Positions 43,788 to 52,517 of a stretch of 64,000 nt of DNA are shown here, piece by piece. This stretch comes from Ruminococcus albus AD2013 (GTDB lineage: Bacteria; Bacillota; Clostridia; Oscillospirales; Ruminococcaceae): positions 2,294,001 through 2,358,000 of the forward strand of contig NZ_JAGS01000001.1 in NCBI RefSeq assembly GCF_000526775.1. Reading direction: 5' to 3'. The notes beneath the pieces are model-generated. The model was not told the DNA's origin. It ran no database searches and was given only the letters and a program-made list of their open reading frames with translations. The stretch's first letter is position 1. Each line of letters starts with the position of its first letter. Position numbers and translations under genes: made by a program.

Positions 43788-44045
43788 GTGCTTTTTCAAA
43801 TTTTTCTGCCCGATGTAATAAATTATGTAGCAATAGACAAACACGACTTACCGCTTTTGTGCATAATGCAAATCCGAGTGTTAATTCTGTAACCGTTTTG
43901 TAACTCAGTCACTGTAAATTTCTGTAAATATAGCAACGTGCGCAATAATGAGTGTACAAAATTTACATAAAATGTTACAGACTTTTATAAATATTCCACC
44001 ACGTGTACGAATATATGTACTCTAAAAAATGACCATTGGTTTTTT

Positions 44046-44055
44046 AAAACGTTTT
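44046..44055. promoter_or_regulatory. Isolated operator-like palindrome
   Basis: AAAACGTTTT is a perfect 10-base palindrome of the same kind as the LacI operators 300 bases away. A further AAACGTTT is at 44301-44308. They could be distant auxiliary operators. The 700-base spacer 43681-44381 is otherwise AT-rich without a convincing gene. Confidence 0.45.
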
Positions 44056-44381
44056 CGGGTGTTTAAAGAGTTTATATTTTACCCTTTGTGCAATTTTCCA
44101 GTTCATTTACCCACTAACAGTATCCATGTACACATCTTTGTTCATACTACATATAGTATTTTGAATTTTTATAGTCAAATTACCGACTGCACACCATATG
44201 TCATCTGTTCTTCACAATTATATTTCCTTATCTTTCCATCCGTTTTCGTTCCACGAAAGTATGAAACTGATTCGCTGTCCGTACAGTCGTACAGTTACGC
44301 AAACGTTTCCTAAATTCAAACGATTTTCAGGCAAAAAATCAGCAGCAGACGAAACTGCCTGCCGCTGATATACTAAATTTT

Positions 44382-47300
44382 TCAAATATTTAAGCCCGTT
44401 TGTATGTTGCAGTCCTCAAGAGTAACCATACCCTCGGCACCGCTTATGACAGTTCCGTTGCTGGAGGCGAACCTTATCTCTCCCGCGCACTTTTTCAGGT
44501 TTACCCTGGCTTCCGAGCTCAAACCGCCGATACCTATTGCATGAGAGCCCTCACCATATATATCGAAACTGCAATTTTCTGCATCGACCGATAGTATGCC
44601 CTGCGCCGAGCCCACACCCATCAGATGTTTGCCGCGCATACGGATAACCATGTTGGTATCCCGCAGCTTAGCGAGGCTGTGCTGTCCACCTGTCGAGTTT
44701 ATACACGATATATTGTCACCCGACGCATCGTATGTTACCTCACTGTTTTTGATAACAGCCGTAAGCCTGCCCTTTGTGCTGCCTATACCTATGCCTGTAA
44801 CACAGTGGGTACTCATCATCAGCTCACTGTTCTCCACCGTCACAGGTACGTCTGATTCTATACTGCCGATACAAAGAAGATGCTTGCCTGCCAGTCTGAT
44901 ATTGACATTAGCTGAACCCAGATCTATCCTGCTGTTAGCAGAAGCCAGACCTCCGCCCAGACCTATGCAGCACTCGCCGTCTATCGTGATATCCAGCTTA
45001 CCGCCGAGGTGTACGCCTATAATGCCGAATTCGCTCAGCGGATCAGAACCTATGCCGTAACTTTGTGTTGTTCCCGATCTCATTATAAGTGTACCGCCGC
45101 CTACTACGTCAATCCACGCCCCCGCAGGAACGTTTATCGGGCCGCTGAGTTCAACTGTACCTGCTATCTCCAGCGTCAGTTTGCTGCCCTTGCCCACTAC
45201 TACGCAGGCTTCGTTGTTTTCACCTGAAAGATTAACGTTATCAAGCTTCAGTCGGCAATCCAGGCCGTCCTTTATCTTTATACCCAGGCGTGAATAGTAC
45301 CCCTCCGTGCCTTTCAGCACGCAGTCTCCCTCCGATACAAAGACCTCGGTGTAATCATCGAAATCCAATGATGTAAGTGAGAGCTCATCTTCAGCGGCGG
45401 CAAAGTATGTCTTTTTGGCTCTGAAATTTTCGTTGACGCGGTTGCACTCTCTTATCTGTTCCTTTATATCCGAACGTATAGACTTTATGGGTTCAGGGGC
45501 GGGACGTGCTGTGAAATAGCCCTGTATCAGGTCTATGCCCATGTTCGTCAGCATCCTGAGTTCTTCGATCTTCTCTACGCCCTCAGCCAGCACTTTGAAA
45601 TGATTATCCCGCGCATAGTCGATAATATTCTTAACAAAATGCTGTCTGCGTTTATCCTCGTGGATATTCATTATAAGGCTTCTGTCGATCTTTATGCAGT
45701 TCGGCATGAAAGTCAGCAAATTGCTTATGTTGGAATATCCCGTGCCGTAGTCGTCTATCGCTATTCCGAATCCGTAGCGTCTGCGCCTGTCAAGAACGAT
45801 CTCAAGCTGTTCTCTGCTGGCTTCGGTCTCCTCAGTGAATTCTATTACTATCTTTGATACTATATCGCTGTAGGTAGTGCAGAGTTCTTCAAAATCCTTT
45901 TCAGGAAGCGTACATGAAGGTATGCTGTTTATATAGAGCTGTTTATCGCTCATTTCCTTCTTATGCTCATGCAGGAATCTGAACAGGTTGTACATAGTAT
46001 GACGTTCAACATCGTCAAGTCTGCCCATAGCCGCCGCATGATTAAGAATAGTAATCGGAGATATCTTCACACCGCCCTCATATCTCATAAGAGCTTCGTA
46101 AGCCACTATCTCCCCTGTTTTTGCGCTTACTATCGGCTGGAAATGATAAGTCAGCAGATCGTCATTGAGTATCTTTGCGACCAGCTTCCTCTCTTCCTCG
46201 TCATAGCCCTCAACAGGCTGACGTCCCTTTCCGTCCGCAATGTTCATGCGCTTCTTGTTATGGTTATCCTTCGCCATCGTGCGCTGATAGTTAGCCTCAT
46301 ATGGCAGACTATCCAGTATCTCAGCCGAAGTAACAGGTGCCGTTACCCTTGATGTATAAAAATGCACACCAAAGTCCATTGTTGAAACAGTGTTAAAAGC
46401 TTCCAGAGTTCTCTCCAGATCCACAGGAACATCGTCCACAGGCATATCAGCGTCCAGAAGTCCGCATATGAAGAATTCATCGCCGCTGACTCTGACACAG
46501 ATATCGTCCTCGCCGGCGCTGTTGTTGAGTATCATAGCCAGCCTCTGCAGAACTCTGTCGCCCTCGCTGTAACCGTAAGCCGAATTTATGCCCCTGAGAT
46601 TCTCAACGTCCACGGAGATTATCCTCATAAGCTTATCAGGACGGTCAAAGCTTCCGCACCTCTGGGTCATGACCTTTTTATATCCCTTAACGTTCAGCAG
46701 ACCTGTCAGAGGATCTCTTATCTGATCATCGGCAACACTGTCGTTGTAAAGAATATTCCTTCTCTGCTTTTCCATGGCGATAGCTGCATACCTCAGCCAC
46801 ATAACGTAGTGCTTATCGAAAAATGCTCCCGAATCGCCGTAGGAAAGCACAGTATAGCCGTAATTTACGTGTCTGAAATGCAGGCAGTTGAATATAAATG
46901 CAGAGGGCTTGTCTCTCTCCTTGAATATAGCAGGGAGAAGCTCATGCCTGTTGAATGCCGCTCCGCCGGGAACTGCGCCATTGCCGTTCTGTCTGCTGTA
47001 AGCTATCGAAACAGTTTCCGAAAAATCCGTCAGCTTATCTCCGGGAACGTGAAGTATACCGTCGTTTATACACAGCCAGAAGCCCTCAAAATCCCCCAGA
47101 TACTTGGTAAACCAGTCTATCCTCCACAGATATTCACCAAAGCTGTCGGCGTTTATCAGAGTCTCAGACATATCATTATAGTACGAATCAAAACCTGTAC
47201 GCCTGTTAGAGACCATATTATCCATAGCCGATCTCGAAAGTTCGACATAATTTATCTTTTCACAGCCGCAGGTAACGCCCTTGCGAAAAACACAGCATGG

Positions 47301-48122
47301 TTTTTTCTCAGTCGGGACACACTCCTCCCCTGTTATCCTTGCGAACAGTTTTCGCACAGCTTCCACCGCCATAGTTTCAGGACGGCGCTCAATAGAGGTT
47401 ATATTCATATATTCCGCCGAAAAAGGTTCATTCATGCTGTAACCCGTCACTATGACTTCTTCGGGTATCTCAATGCCTTTCTCACTCAGCGCACCCACAA
47501 GTCCCGCCGCCGTGAAATCACTGCAGCACACTACGGCTTCGGGTATGCCGCGGCTGATGATATCATCTGCTATCCCGCTGTAGTCACCGGCCCAGTCAGG
47601 GCCGTAGAATATCCTGTCCTCAGTCAGATCTACTCCCTGCTCGACAAAGGCTTTCCTGAAGCTCTGAAGCACTCGTTCATGAAATACACTGTCCTTAGGA
47701 CCGCTGACAAAGCAGACATCACTGACATGATGCCACTCGGTAAGATGCCTTACTATTTTATCTGCACATTCGTCATTATCGAACATAACGCTGTCAATTC
47801 CTTCAGCTTCTGATTCGATATATACTGCGGGAATATTGCTGTGATCTATGATACGGCGTATCTCAGCCGCCGCTTTTTCATTATTTATCGTATAGCCGAA
47901 CACCAGCATTCCATCAAGCAGATCGGGCTCTATAAGTGAGAACACCGAGTTTTCAACATCTGTCTGATCGGTCTGGGTCAGCAGGGTGTTGAATATAGCC
48001 GCATCGGCATTATGTGCAAAAAGCTCCTTCTGAATATGATACAGTGCCTTGCTGTAAAAATCCATATCAGGTTCATTTATAACAATTCCTATCAAAGGTC
48101 TCTGTTTGGGACTATTTTCCAT
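44382..48122 (-). CDS. LacI-type sensor / GGDEF / EAL protein with beta-helix repeat tail
   Basis: A cytoplasmic multidomain c-di-GMP enzyme of about 1246 residues. Order: a sugar-receptor-like (LacI/PBP1 type) domain without HTH (about 8-285; RPLIGIVINEPDMDFYSKAL, part), a GAF-like or unknown region (300-460), GGDEF (470-610) with SGDEF as the active-site motif, EAL (655-885), and a beta-helix of about 28-residue repeats (930-1246). EAL residues look complete: YEALMR, LYINSI, IEFTE, IDDYGTGYS, CIKIDR, AEGVE and LIQGY. Net phosphodiesterase activity seems likely; cyclase activity from SGDEF is uncertain. The tail matches that of the protein at 2108-4192. The start is the ATG at 48122 with GGGGGA six bases upstream. 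No membrane segment is seen. Confidence 0.88.
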   Translation of the reverse strand: MENSPKQRPLIGIVINEPDMDFYSKALYHIQKELFAHNADAAIFNTLLTQTDQTDVENSVFSLIEPDLLDGMLVFGYTINNEKAAAEIRRIIDHSNIPAVYIESEAEGIDSVMFDNDECADKIVRHLTEWHHVSDVCFVSGPKDSVFHERVLQSFRKAFVEQGVDLTEDRIFYGPDWAGDYSGIADDIISRGIPEAVVCCSDFTAAGLVGALSEKGIEIPEEVIVTGYSMNEPFSAEYMNITSIERRPETMAVEAVRKLFARITGEECVPTEKKPCCVFRKGVTCGCEKINYVELSRSAMDNMVSNRRTGFDSYYNDMSETLINADSFGEYLWRIDWFTKYLGDFEGFWLCINDGILHVPGDKLTDFSETVSIAYSRQNGNGAVPGGAAFNRHELLPAIFKERDKPSAFIFNCLHFRHVNYGYTVLSYGDSGAFFDKHYVMWLRYAAIAMEKQRRNILYNDSVADDQIRDPLTGLLNVKGYKKVMTQRCGSFDRPDKLMRIISVDVENLRGINSAYGYSEGDRVLQRLAMILNNSAGEDDICVRVSGDEFFICGLLDADMPVDDVPVDLERTLEAFNTVSTMDFGVHFYTSRVTAPVTSAEILDSLPYEANYQRTMAKDNHNKKRMNIADGKGRQPVEGYDEEERKLVAKILNDDLLTYHFQPIVSAKTGEIVAYEALMRYEGGVKISPITILNHAAAMGRLDDVERHTMYNLFRFLHEHKKEMSDKQLYINSIPSCTLPEKDFEELCTTYSDIVSKIVIEFTEETEASREQLEIVLDRRRRYGFGIAIDDYGTGYSNISNLLTFMPNCIKIDRSLIMNIHEDKRRQHFVKNIIDYARDNHFKVLAEGVEKIEELRMLTNMGIDLIQGYFTARPAPEPIKSIRSDIKEQIRECNRVNENFRAKKTYFAAAEDELSLTSLDFDDYTEVFVSEGDCVLKGTEGYYSRLGIKIKDGLDCRLKLDNVNLSGENNEACVVVGKGSKLTLEIAGTVELSGPINVPAGAWIDVVGGGTLIMRSGTTQSYGIGSDPLSEFGIIGVHLGGKLDITIDGECCIGLGGGLASANSRIDLGSANVNIRLAGKHLLCIGSIESDVPVTVENSELMMSTHCVTGIGIGSTKGRLTAVIKNSEVTYDASGDNISCINSTGGQHSLAKLRDTNMVIRMRGKHLMGVGSAQGILSVDAENCSFDIYGEGSHAIGIGGLSSEARVNLKKCAGEIRFASSNGTVISGAEGMVTLEDCNIQTGLNI

Positions 48123-48197
48123 ATTCATCCCCCATTGCATCAGCTTTTGAAATGTTTATAGTAAGATATTTACATATACAAACAAATCTCTTCCACT

Positions 48198-48226
48198 ATT
48201 ATATCATATTTCTCTAATTTTTACAA
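48198..48226 (-). promoter_or_regulatory. Promoter of the sensor-GGDEF-EAL-helix gene
   Basis: On the - strand: -35 TTGTAA (48221-48226), 17-base spacer, -10 TATAAT (48198-48203) with a TGA extended -10. Confidence 0.65.
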
Positions 48227-48282
48227 GTATTTTTCTATAAAAGTTAAAAGTTTACATTTCGTATCATCATTACGCAAAAAAA

Positions 48283-48307
48283 CGCCCGCACATTTACTGT
48301 GCAGGCG
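48283..48307 (-). terminator. Terminator of the malic enzyme / EEP / nadA operon
   Basis: CGCCCGCACA (48283-48292) pairs with TGTGCAGGCG (48298-48307), one mismatch, loop of 5. On the - strand it is followed by TTTTTTTG, just past the nadA stop. Confidence 0.9.
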
Positions 48308-48314
48308 CAATATA

Positions 48315-49247
48315 TCAAACAGAAAGTCTTATCATCTCATCGATGCAGCCCTTCGCCTTGGCGATAAGCTCATCGCTCATGTTTATCTCGGTCACATCGA
48401 AACTGCTGTCACCGCCGATAGCCTTACAGCTGCCGTAAACGTCCATAAGGGTCGTCAGCTTCATGTTGGGGCAAATAAGGCGTTTGGACAGGTCATAGAA
48501 CCTCTTCTCGGGGAACTTATATTGCAAATGTTCCTTTATGGATATCTCGGTGCCGATGATGAATTCACGTGCATCGCTCTCGGCAGCATATCTCATGATA
48601 TCCGCCGTTGAACCTGCGTAGTCAGCTAGCTTCGTTACTGCGGGCTTGCACTCGGGGTGTACGAGGAACTTTGCATTCGGGTGAGCCGCACGGGCTTCTT
48701 CGACCTCTTCAACGGTTATCGCATTGTGTACAGGACATCCGCCTTTGAGGAGCATGATATCCTTATCAGGACACGCGTCAGCCACAAAAGTGCCCAGATT
48801 GCAGTCGGGTATGAACAGTATCTTGTCAGCATCCATGTTCTTGACTATCTTCACAGCTGAAGAAGAAGTCACACAAACATCGCACTCAGCTTTCAGCGCC
48901 GCAGTAGTATTGATGTAGCAAACCACCTTGCGGTCGGGCTCGTCCATCTTGATGCCGCGTATCATCTCGGGCTCCATCTGTTCAGCCATGGGACAGCCTG
49001 CGTCACCGTTTGCAAGGAATACTCTCTTTTCAGGCGAGAGCATCTTAGCGGTCTCCGCCATGAAATGCACACCGCACATCAGGATATTCTTGTTCTGCAC
49101 CTTAGCGGCCTCAACGCTCAGCTTGTAGCTGTCGCCTGTGATATCGGCTATCTCGACTATCTCAGCCGCCTGATAGCTGTGCGCCAGTATGCAGATGTCA
49201 TATTCTTTTTTCAGTTCAAGTATCTTGTCCTGGATATCTCTTATCAT
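48315..49247 (-). CDS. nadA: Quinolinate synthase
   Basis: Iron-sulfur enzyme that condenses iminoaspartate with dihydroxyacetone phosphate to make quinolinate for NAD synthesis. The 310 residues carry the family landmarks: AHSYQAAEIVEIADITGDS (part), MCGVHFMAETAKML, the Cys ligand regions NGDAGCPMAEQ and CNLGTF..., MLLKGGCPVHN, VHPECKP and CPNMKLTTL. nadB and nadC are not adjacent, which is unusual since the three are normally together in Firmicutes. The start codon overlaps the stop of the EEP gene (ATGA), so translation is coupled. Confidence 0.94.
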   Translation of the reverse strand: MIRDIQDKILELKKEYDICILAHSYQAAEIVEIADITGDSYKLSVEAAKVQNKNILMCGVHFMAETAKMLSPEKRVFLANGDAGCPMAEQMEPEMIRGIKMDEPDRKVVCYINTTAALKAECDVCVTSSSAVKIVKNMDADKILFIPDCNLGTFVADACPDKDIMLLKGGCPVHNAITVEEVEEARAAHPNAKFLVHPECKPAVTKLADYAGSTADIMRYAAESDAREFIIGTEISIKEHLQYKFPEKRFYDLSKRLICPNMKLTTLMDVYGSCKAIGGDSSFDVTEINMSDELIAKAKGCIDEMIRLSV

Positions 49248-49999
49248 TTCAATTCACCTGTCTTTTTCGTTTCGGGTGTTTTTTCTTTCAATATTATCGC
49301 GGAATGGTCGGAGAGCCCGTTTACGCGGACTGTATGGTCTACTGTCATATCATACTTCTTATTCAGCTTGTCGAAATCCTTGCCTGTTACAAGAACATAA
49401 TCAAGGCGCTCATTGTGTTTTTTTCCTCTATTAACATAAACATAAGTTGTAGCTTCCGGAAAGACCTCTGCGTTATGTACATTTCCCTTCTCTATCCAGA
49501 AATCGACAAATCCCTCTGCCATAAATCTGTACAACATACGCTTGTTTACAGTGCCTGGAATATATGTGTTGAAATCACCCACGCATATTGCAGGTATATC
49601 TTTCGGCATTATCCGCCGCAGTTCTATCAAGCTATCCCAAAAATTTGTGCCGCTTGAAAGAGAAACTCCAATAACAGGCGGATGAGCGCCTATAATATAC
49701 ATATCATTATTATGCACAACAAAGATCTGATTACGAAAATCCTCAAAAGCAGTGCTTACCAGATTAGAATCATCGAAATAAACATCTTCTTTGAAAATCG
49801 CTGCAACATAAGAGTTAGCTTTTTGATTAGAGATTTTCAAAGCTAAACTCTTCTTAGATAGTTCACCAGATATATCCTTGATCATTTTCGGCGTAACTTC
49901 GCTGACCAACAATATATCATCAGACTTTTCCTCATCTATATATCCTATCGCATGACGCAAAGCATCTATTTTTTTGTTAACATTCCACGATGTTATCAA
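49244..49999 (-). CDS. Endonuclease/exonuclease/phosphatase (EEP) family protein
   Basis: Metal-dependent phosphoesterase fold shared by nucleases and lipid phosphatases. The 251 residues show the landmarks ITSWNVN at the N-terminus, LLVSEV (metal Glu), IIGAHPP, VGDFNTYIPG (Asp/Asn), RLDYVLV and the final GLSDHSAI (catalytic SDH). There is no signal peptide. It starts at a TTG (49999), with GAGGATATAAGGG upstream, 3 bases after malic enzyme, and ends overlapping nadA. Codon use is more AT-rich than that of both neighbours, which could mark a later arrival in the operon. The substrate is unknown. Confidence 0.83.
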   Translation of the reverse strand: MITSWNVNKKIDALRHAIGYIDEEKSDDILLVSEVTPKMIKDISGELSKKSLALKISNQKANSYVAAIFKEDVYFDDSNLVSTAFEDFRNQIFVVHNNDMYIIGAHPPVIGVSLSSGTNFWDSLIELRRIMPKDIPAICVGDFNTYIPGTVNKRMLYRFMAEGFVDFWIEKGNVHNAEVFPEATTYVYVNRGKKHNERLDYVLVTGKDFDKLNKKYDMTVDHTVRVNGLSDHSAIILKEKTPETKKTGELK

Positions 50000-50002
50000 C
50001 CC

Positions 50003-51175
50003 TTATATCCTCGCAACTCCGCTTTCTCTTGCAGCCTTGCCAACTGCTTCAGCAACTGCTACGGGTACTGCTCTGTCAAATGCATCGGGGAGCACGAATT
50101 CGGGGCACAGCTTGTCATCGGGAACGCATGAAGCTATGGCATAAGCCGCAGCCAGCTTCATTTCCTCGTTGATATCGCTTGCACGTACTGCCAGCGCACC
50201 CTTGAAGATTCCGGGGAAAGCTACAACGTTGTTTATCTGGTTCGGGAAGTCAGATCTGCCTGTACCTACGATGTATGCGCCTGCTGCCTTTGCAACATCG
50301 GGCATTATCTCGGGAACAGGGTTGGACATTGCGAATATGAAAGGATCGGGATTCATGCTCTTTACCATATCAGCAGTTACCAGATCGGGCTTGGATACGC
50401 CTACGAATACGTCTGCGCCCTTCATAGCGTCAGCCAGTCCGCCGCGGATATGCTCACGGTTGGTGATCTTTGCCATCTCAGCCTGTGCAGGGTTCTTGAT
50501 ATCGTCACCCTCACAGATGATACCCTTGGAGTTCAGCATGATTATATCCTTTACGCCAAGGCTCATCAGGAACTTAGCGATAGCACAGCCCGCAGCGCCC
50601 GCACCGCTCATAACTACTTTCAGGCTGCCGATATCTCTGCCTGTCAGCTTGCAGGCATTGAGCATTGCAGCACCCACAACGATGGCAGTACCGTGCTGGT
50701 CGTCATGGAATACGGGGATATCAACGCGCTCTTTCAGCTTAGCCTCTATCTCGAAGCATCTGGGAGCAGCGATATCTTCCAGATTGATACCGCCGAAGCT
50801 TCCTGCTATCATAGCGACAGTATTTACTATCTCATCAACGTCATTGCTCCTTACGCAGAGAGGGAAAGCATCAACATCAGCAAACTCCTTGAACAGAGCG
50901 CACTTGCCCTCCATAACAGGCATACCAGCCTCGGGACCTATATTGCCAAGACCCAGTACAGCAGAACCGTCAGTGATAACAGCCACCAGATTAGCGCGGC
51001 GTGTGTATACATAGCTGAGGTCGGGGTTCTTCTCTATTTCAAGACAAGGCTGAGCGACACCGGGGGTGTAAGCCAGCGTAAGATCGCGTGCATTGTTGAT
51101 CTTAGTTCTTGATATTACCTCTATCTTGCCCTTCCACTGCTCGTGGAGCTGTAAGGATTCTTCCATAACGTTCAT
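50003..51175 (-). CDS. Malic enzyme (NAD(P)-dependent malate dehydrogenase, decarboxylating)
   Basis: Converts malate to pyruvate and CO2 with reduction of NAD(P). The 390 residues match the short bacterial form: TLAYTPGVAQPCLEI, AVLGLGNIGPEAGMPVMEGK (part), INLEDIAAPRCFEIE, FHDDQHGTAIVV, VMSGAGAAGCAIAKFL (dinucleotide binding), FAMSNPVPEIMPD and GRSDFPNQINNVVAFPGIF (part). It is first in an operon with the EEP protein and nadA. AAAGGAAG precedes the ATG. Cofactor choice (NAD or NADP) cannot be settled by eye. Confidence 0.93.
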   Translation of the reverse strand: MNVMEESLQLHEQWKGKIEVISRTKINNARDLTLAYTPGVAQPCLEIEKNPDLSYVYTRRANLVAVITDGSAVLGLGNIGPEAGMPVMEGKCALFKEFADVDAFPLCVRSNDVDEIVNTVAMIAGSFGGINLEDIAAPRCFEIEAKLKERVDIPVFHDDQHGTAIVVGAAMLNACKLTGRDIGSLKVVMSGAGAAGCAIAKFLMSLGVKDIIMLNSKGIICEGDDIKNPAQAEMAKITNREHIRGGLADAMKGADVFVGVSKPDLVTADMVKSMNPDPFIFAMSNPVPEIMPDVAKAAGAYIVGTGRSDFPNQINNVVAFPGIFKGALAVRASDINEEMKLAAAYAIASCVPDDKLCPEFVLPDAFDRAVPVAVAEAVGKAARESGVARI

Positions 51176-51309
51176 TCTATTTACTTCCTTTCAAATATTG
51201 ATTACCAAAATAGGGAACACCACAAAATGCGTTCCCTTTGATTATACTATATTATATAGAAAAATTTGTTATCTATTTGTGAATTTAAAGCAGCCACCAG
51301 TGATATTTG

Positions 51310-51636
51310 CTAATTATCCAACGATCTGATATAGACCTTCAGAAGATCAACTGCATATTTACGTTTTTCAGTGGGACATTTCTGCAAAAGCATCATTATC
51401 TCACCTATCTCGGCTTCACTGTCATTACCATACAAAATATAATCTGTTGTTATCAAAAGACTTTGAGACAGCTTATTCAGGGTCTTTAGAGACATTCCTT
51501 TTGCACCCAGTTCGATATCACTTATAAATTTCACTGATACATCTAACATCTCGGCGAGTTTTTCCTGTGTGAACATCTGACTTTCGCGGCTTTTACGTAT
51601 CCTTGCGCCGATTTCCATATAATTAAGCTCGGTCAT
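51310..51636 (-). CDS. XRE-family transcriptional regulator
   Basis: A small DNA-binding protein of 108 residues: helix-turn-helix at about 8-62 (IGARIRKSRESQMFTQEKLAE, part; VSVKFISDIELGAKGMS), then a short helical C-terminus (KYAVDLLKVYIRSL) that may dimerise. AAGGGTGA precedes the ATG. It is divergent from the DUF4352 gene at 51801, and an inverted repeat covering both promoters (51656-51722) is its likely operator, so it probably represses itself and that gene. Confidence 0.88.
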   Translation of the reverse strand: MTELNYMEIGARIRKSRESQMFTQEKLAEMLDVSVKFISDIELGAKGMSLKTLNKLSQSLLITTDYILYGNDSEAEIGEIMMLLQKCPTEKRKYAVDLLKVYIRSLDN

Positions 51637-51655
51637 AATATCACCCTTTATAATA

Positions 51656-51722
51656 TTATACCCTGAAAGTTCTTAAATAAAGGAACTATTAGGGTTGACA
51701 TATTATAACTTTTAGGGTATAA
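51656..51722. promoter_or_regulatory. Shared operator of the XRE regulator and the DUF4352 gene
   Basis: TTATACCCTGAAAGTT (51656-51671) and its near-perfect inverse AACTTTTAGGGTATAA (51707-51722) lie 35 bases apart. The right half covers the -10 of the rightward promoter, and the left half covers a TATAAT on the - strand in front of the XRE gene. A further AGTTC/GGAACT stem lies between them. Confidence 0.65.
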
Positions 51723-51723
51723 T
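51695..51723 (+). promoter_or_regulatory. Promoter of the DUF4352 gene
   Basis: Perfect -35 TTGACA (51695-51700), 17-base spacer and -10 TATAAT (51718-51723), about 78 bases before the start codon. The -10 is embedded in the operator half-site. Confidence 0.8.
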
Positions 51724-51800
51724 ATAGTTAACGGCAAACGCATTTTTTGTAATTATGCCGAAAAAACAACACAGCTTACGCTGATAAAGGAGGATTAATC

Positions 51801-52478
51801 ATGAAAAATCAAGATTTCAACACTATGCCCAATGACACAGGTATGATGCAACCCAATGTACCAATGAAAAAATGTAAACACTGCCAGAGTGATATCCCAG
51901 CAAAAGCCAAAGTTTGCCCAATGTGCAACCGCAAGCAATCAGCGTCTCTAGGATGTATTGTTACCATAGTGATAGCTTGTATTATAATCATTCCGGTAAT
52001 CGTAGGTTCAAGTGGGAAATCAAACAAGAGTACAAAGGTTGTAAAAAAAGGCTCAGGTACAACGCAAAACACAGATGATGGCGCAGAAACAATAGGAACG
52101 GGCGATACATTTGAATGCAAAGGACTTAGTATAACTGTTGAATCTGTAAACAATGATTATAAGGTTACAAAAGACGATTTAGGTTTATACAAAGTCGGAG
52201 AAGGTAATAAGTACATAGCCGTATCATTCACATTTGAAAACGTTGATGATTCAGATAAATATGTGAGCATATATGATTTTGATTGTTATGCAGACAATAA
52301 CAGCTGTGAACAAAAATTCCTTCCGGATGATAATGATTTTATAAACACAAATCTTTCGTCAGGAAGAAAAGTGTCATTTACAACATACTATGAAGTGCCT
52401 TCAAACAGTAAAGATGTGGAACTGGAATACAGCGCTAACTTCTGGACAGATGAAAAAGTAATAATTAAGGTTCAGTAA
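51801..52478 (+). CDS. Zinc-ribbon membrane protein with DUF4352-like extracellular domain
   Basis: A 225-residue protein: a cytoplasmic zinc ribbon (CKHCQSDIPAKAKVCPMC, about 24-41), one membrane helix (about 50-70, IVTIVIACIIIIPVIVG), a Ser/Lys/Thr linker and an extracellular beta domain of the DUF4352/immunoglobulin-like type (from about 100; GDTFECKGLSITVESV, YIAVSFTFENVDDS, TYYEVPS). AAAGGAGG precedes the ATG. Codons are more AT-rich than nearby genes. The partner is the divergent XRE regulator, and the pair may be a stress or phage-exclusion module, but this is only suggested by the layout. Confidence 0.82.
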   Translation: MKNQDFNTMPNDTGMMQPNVPMKKCKHCQSDIPAKAKVCPMCNRKQSASLGCIVTIVIACIIIIPVIVGSSGKSNKSTKVVKKGSGTTQNTDDGAETIGTGDTFECKGLSITVESVNNDYKVTKDDLGLYKVGEGNKYIAVSFTFENVDDSDKYVSIYDFDCYADNNSCEQKFLPDDNDFINTNLSSGRKVSFTTYYEVPSNSKDVELEYSANFWTDEKVIIKVQ

Positions 52479-52483
52479 TATAA

Positions 52484-52510
52484 AAAGGACAGCCGCGGCT
52501 GTCCTTTTAG
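52484..52510 (+). terminator. Terminator of the DUF4352 gene
   Basis: AAAGGACAGC and GCTGTCCTTT form a perfect stem around CGCG, followed by TAGTTTT. It also lies at the end of the convergent PHP gene. Confidence 0.8.
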
Positions 52511-52517
52511 TTTTATG

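Noticed and set aside
46809..47813. A 334-codon + strand open frame
   Set aside because: It is opposite the N-terminal half of the sensor-GGDEF-EAL gene; composition is that of a reverse-strand shadow.
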